A stretch of 64,000 nt of DNA from Leptolyngbya iicbica LK (GTDB taxonomy: Bacteria > Cyanobacteriota > Cyanobacteriia > Phormidesmidales > Phormidesmidaceae), in contig NZ_QVFV01000002.1 of the NCBI RefSeq assembly GCF_004212215.1, positions 668,482-732,481 of the forward strand, in the 5' to 3' direction. Shown here piece after piece: positions 63,501 to 64,000 of this stretch. The notes beneath the pieces are model-generated. The model saw nothing but the letters and a program-made list of their open reading frames with translations, ran no database searches and was not told the DNA's origin. The position numbers and the translations under genes are program-made. Numbering within the stretch: position 1 is the stretch's first letter; every line of letters starts with the position of its first letter.

Positions 63501-64000
63501 AACAAATCAATTTATCGTAAGATCCCTGTATTGTTAAACGAATCCTCAGATGTCAAAAACTTTTACAAGCCGAAAGTTTGGAGGCTTCTGAACACAACAG
63601 ATGACAGCAGCAATTTCGTAAAACTAGAAGATGGCTATATCAAAGAAGGCATCATTCCTGTCATTGAAGCAAAAATGATCCACCAGTTCGATCACAGATT
63701 TTCAATTTATGAGAGCGATAAAAATTCGGAAGTCAAGACTAGAGAAACGTCTATCCTTGAAAAGGAGAACCCAGATTTTTTGTCGACAGCTAGACACTAC
63801 ATCAAAGACTTCTTTTTTAGGAAAAGAATCGCAGAAGAATATTGTGATAAAGGATGGTTTTTTACTGCGAGAAATATAGCTCGCTCCACTGACGAAAGAA
63901 CTGTTATATCTGCCATCCTTCCAAAGGTTGCTAGTTGTGAGATGACACCTTACATAGAAGTAGGAGCGGGGATAGAATCAGCAACCTTTTTGTGTGGTGT
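60510..64000 (+). CDS. Adenine-specific DNA methylase, copy 2, 3' end outside window
   Basis: An open frame from ATG 60510 to the window end (1,163 codons) encodes a tandem paralogue of the preceding methylase. The N-terminal 850 residues align closely (for example AINRSWSRLRGAW, SSPHSLVQEFLNRS). Motif I is canonical (CDPACGSGHF, about 496) and motif IV is canonical (GNPPWEK, about 788). After about 62,500 the gene becomes much AT-richer and diverges from copy 1, though blocks such as GRIGCIVPSGIATDDTTKLF remain. Likely recognises a different sequence. It is the only copy with intact catalytic motifs in view. Spacing to copy 1 is 57 nt. Confidence 0.88.
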   Translation, partial: MKVRAKNIFTTVRSEGAILPSDLLQRVVDSEKSLKGLTPAAYHLLEGEKLNEAINRSWSRLRGAWASFQGALERLPESDAATKVTRDRILLPLFQELGYGRLTTTRAIEIEGKAYPISHLWQNTPIHLVGYRVDLDKRTAGVAGAARSSPHSLVQEFLNRSDDHLWAFVSNGRRLRILRDNASLTRQAYVEFDLEAMMAGEVYADFVLLWLLCHQSRVEAEKPEQCWLEVWSKTADDQGKRALDALRDGVEAAIASLGQGFLTHSANRTLRHKLQSGELPTQDYYRQLLRLVYRLLFLFVAEDRELLLDPNAEPAAKDRYTLYYSTARLRTLAEKRRGTRHSDLFHGLRLVMEKLSSRSGCPELALPALNGFLWSEEATSDLEVCQIANLDLLKAVRALAFITDQHGRRAVDYKNLQSEELGSVYESLLELQPELNISAGTFELKTVGGNERKTTGSYYTPDSLVQCLLDSALDPVLDEAVRQPDPEAAILALRVCDPACGSGHFLIAAAHRIAKRLAAVRTGDEEPAPEARYTAIRDVIGYCIYGVDINPMAVELCKVALCMEAVEPGRPLPFIEHHIRQGNSLLNATPRLIGRGIPDEAFKPIEGDDKSVCSQFRKRNKKEREKQQLTLVDPAQRPWEWLEDVTVYAPELQPWKQLEEMAARMEELDDLPGDTLADIYLKQQKHRELLESTEYKFTSFRADVWCSAFVMRKVSDFEYLMTEEVFRKIKQNPLNAPKWLANEVAKLKAQYHFFHWHVAFPHIFQVPKHEEEAHQQEMGWSGGFDVVLGNPPWEKLQTEELQFFAARNPAIASLRGAIRKLAIKRLQEVDPSLASAWAQQRRFDAAMIGFIRNSKSYPLTGVGKFNTFALFSEQNRKIASEQGRIGCIVPSGIATDDTTKLFFQDLIKKSALISLYDFENREEIFTGVHRSYKFCLLTLHGSVRNPEDETEMVFFALQVEDIRNPEKNFTLSTKDFLNLNPNTLTCPTFRFQKDAEINKSIYRKIPVLLNESSDVKNFYKPKVWRLLNTTDDSSNFVKLEDGYIKEGIIPVIEAKMIHQFDHRFSIYESDKNSEVKTRETSILEKENPDFLSTARHYIKDFFFRKRIAEEYCDKGWFFTARNIARSTDERTVISAILPKVASCEMTPYIEVGAGIESATFLCG

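Noticed and set aside
1-64000. tRNA, rRNA, intact insertion sequences or prophage genes
   Set aside because: None was recognised on either strand; no transposase motif or terminal inverted repeats with target duplications were seen.

Overview
This window is cyanobacterial DNA. The palindrome GCGATCGC (HIP1) recurs throughout, and many gene products have close cyanobacterial family types: RppA/RppB, VKOR-thioredoxin fusion, HupE behind a B12 riboswitch, AMIN-domain amidase, and SmtB/ZiaR-type repressor. A MobF relaxase with a small accessory protein and a type II (ParMRC) partition locus at 36.4-43.3 kb indicate a plasmid or an integrated plasmid. It carries metal-resistance cargo on one side and a large candidate phage-defence operon on the other. 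No tRNA, rRNA, CRISPR array or intact transposase was seen.

Layout. 1-7.4 kb: the 3' part of an RND efflux pump, an AT-rich ATPase gene that looks inserted, the two-component pair rppA-rppB, and a small MerR-controlled operon (thioredoxin-like, MerR, MerF, CopZ-like Fe-S metallochaperone) behind a MerR-type promoter. 7.4-17 kb: an amidase, a TPR protein, a SmtB-type repressor, a Mn2+ (yybP-ykoY) riboswitch before a frameshifted GDT1 transporter, a cobalamin riboswitch before hupE, an ICMT-like methyltransferase, a CPBP protease and two divergent M23 peptidases. 17-24.5 kb: a Zn/Cd P-type ATPase, Met-rich and His-rich secreted proteins, a HAxxPxH membrane protein, VKOR, TPR and CbiL/NikL-like proteins, a histidine kinase remnant and an orphan response regulator. 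24.6-36.3 kb: a copper island with a CopB-type ATPase, a DUF305 protein, a Cys-rich copper-storage protein, CopZ, CopA, a cupredoxin, two multicopper oxidases, DUF2933 and TVP38 membrane proteins.

36.4-43.3 kb is the plasmid backbone: GIY-YIG protein, MobF relaxase, RHH-like accessory protein, a possible oriT, an array of 11-bp repeats (parC), parM, parR and a third small gene. 43.4 kb to the window end is one co-directional operon with several 4-nt overlaps. It encodes a giant SF2 helicase with DUF1998 and nuclease-like domains, a DUF262/HNH protein, a UvrD-type helicase with a RelE-like N-terminus, a SNF2 helicase, and two tandem adenine-specific DNA methylases, the second cut by the window end. 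The SNF2 plus methylase pair resembles DISARM class 1 (DrmD/DrmMI). The helicase-DUF1998 chain could stand in for DrmA plus DrmB, and the other members make it an unusual, possibly undescribed variant. Helicase and DUF262 protein share a C-terminal module of about 95 residues that I do not recognise.

Regulation can be partly read from the DNA. TGAA-N6-TTCA sites (SmtB/ZiaR-like) precede the repressor gene and the Zn-ATPase and lie between the two M23 genes. TTTCAT-N5-TTTCAT sites (11-bp direct repeats, typical of OmpR-family regulators) lie before the orphan response regulator, around the copper-storage gene and before an unknown membrane protein. Several genes carry single-base frameshifts or are present as fragments, so this accessory region has been rearranged or contains sequencing errors.
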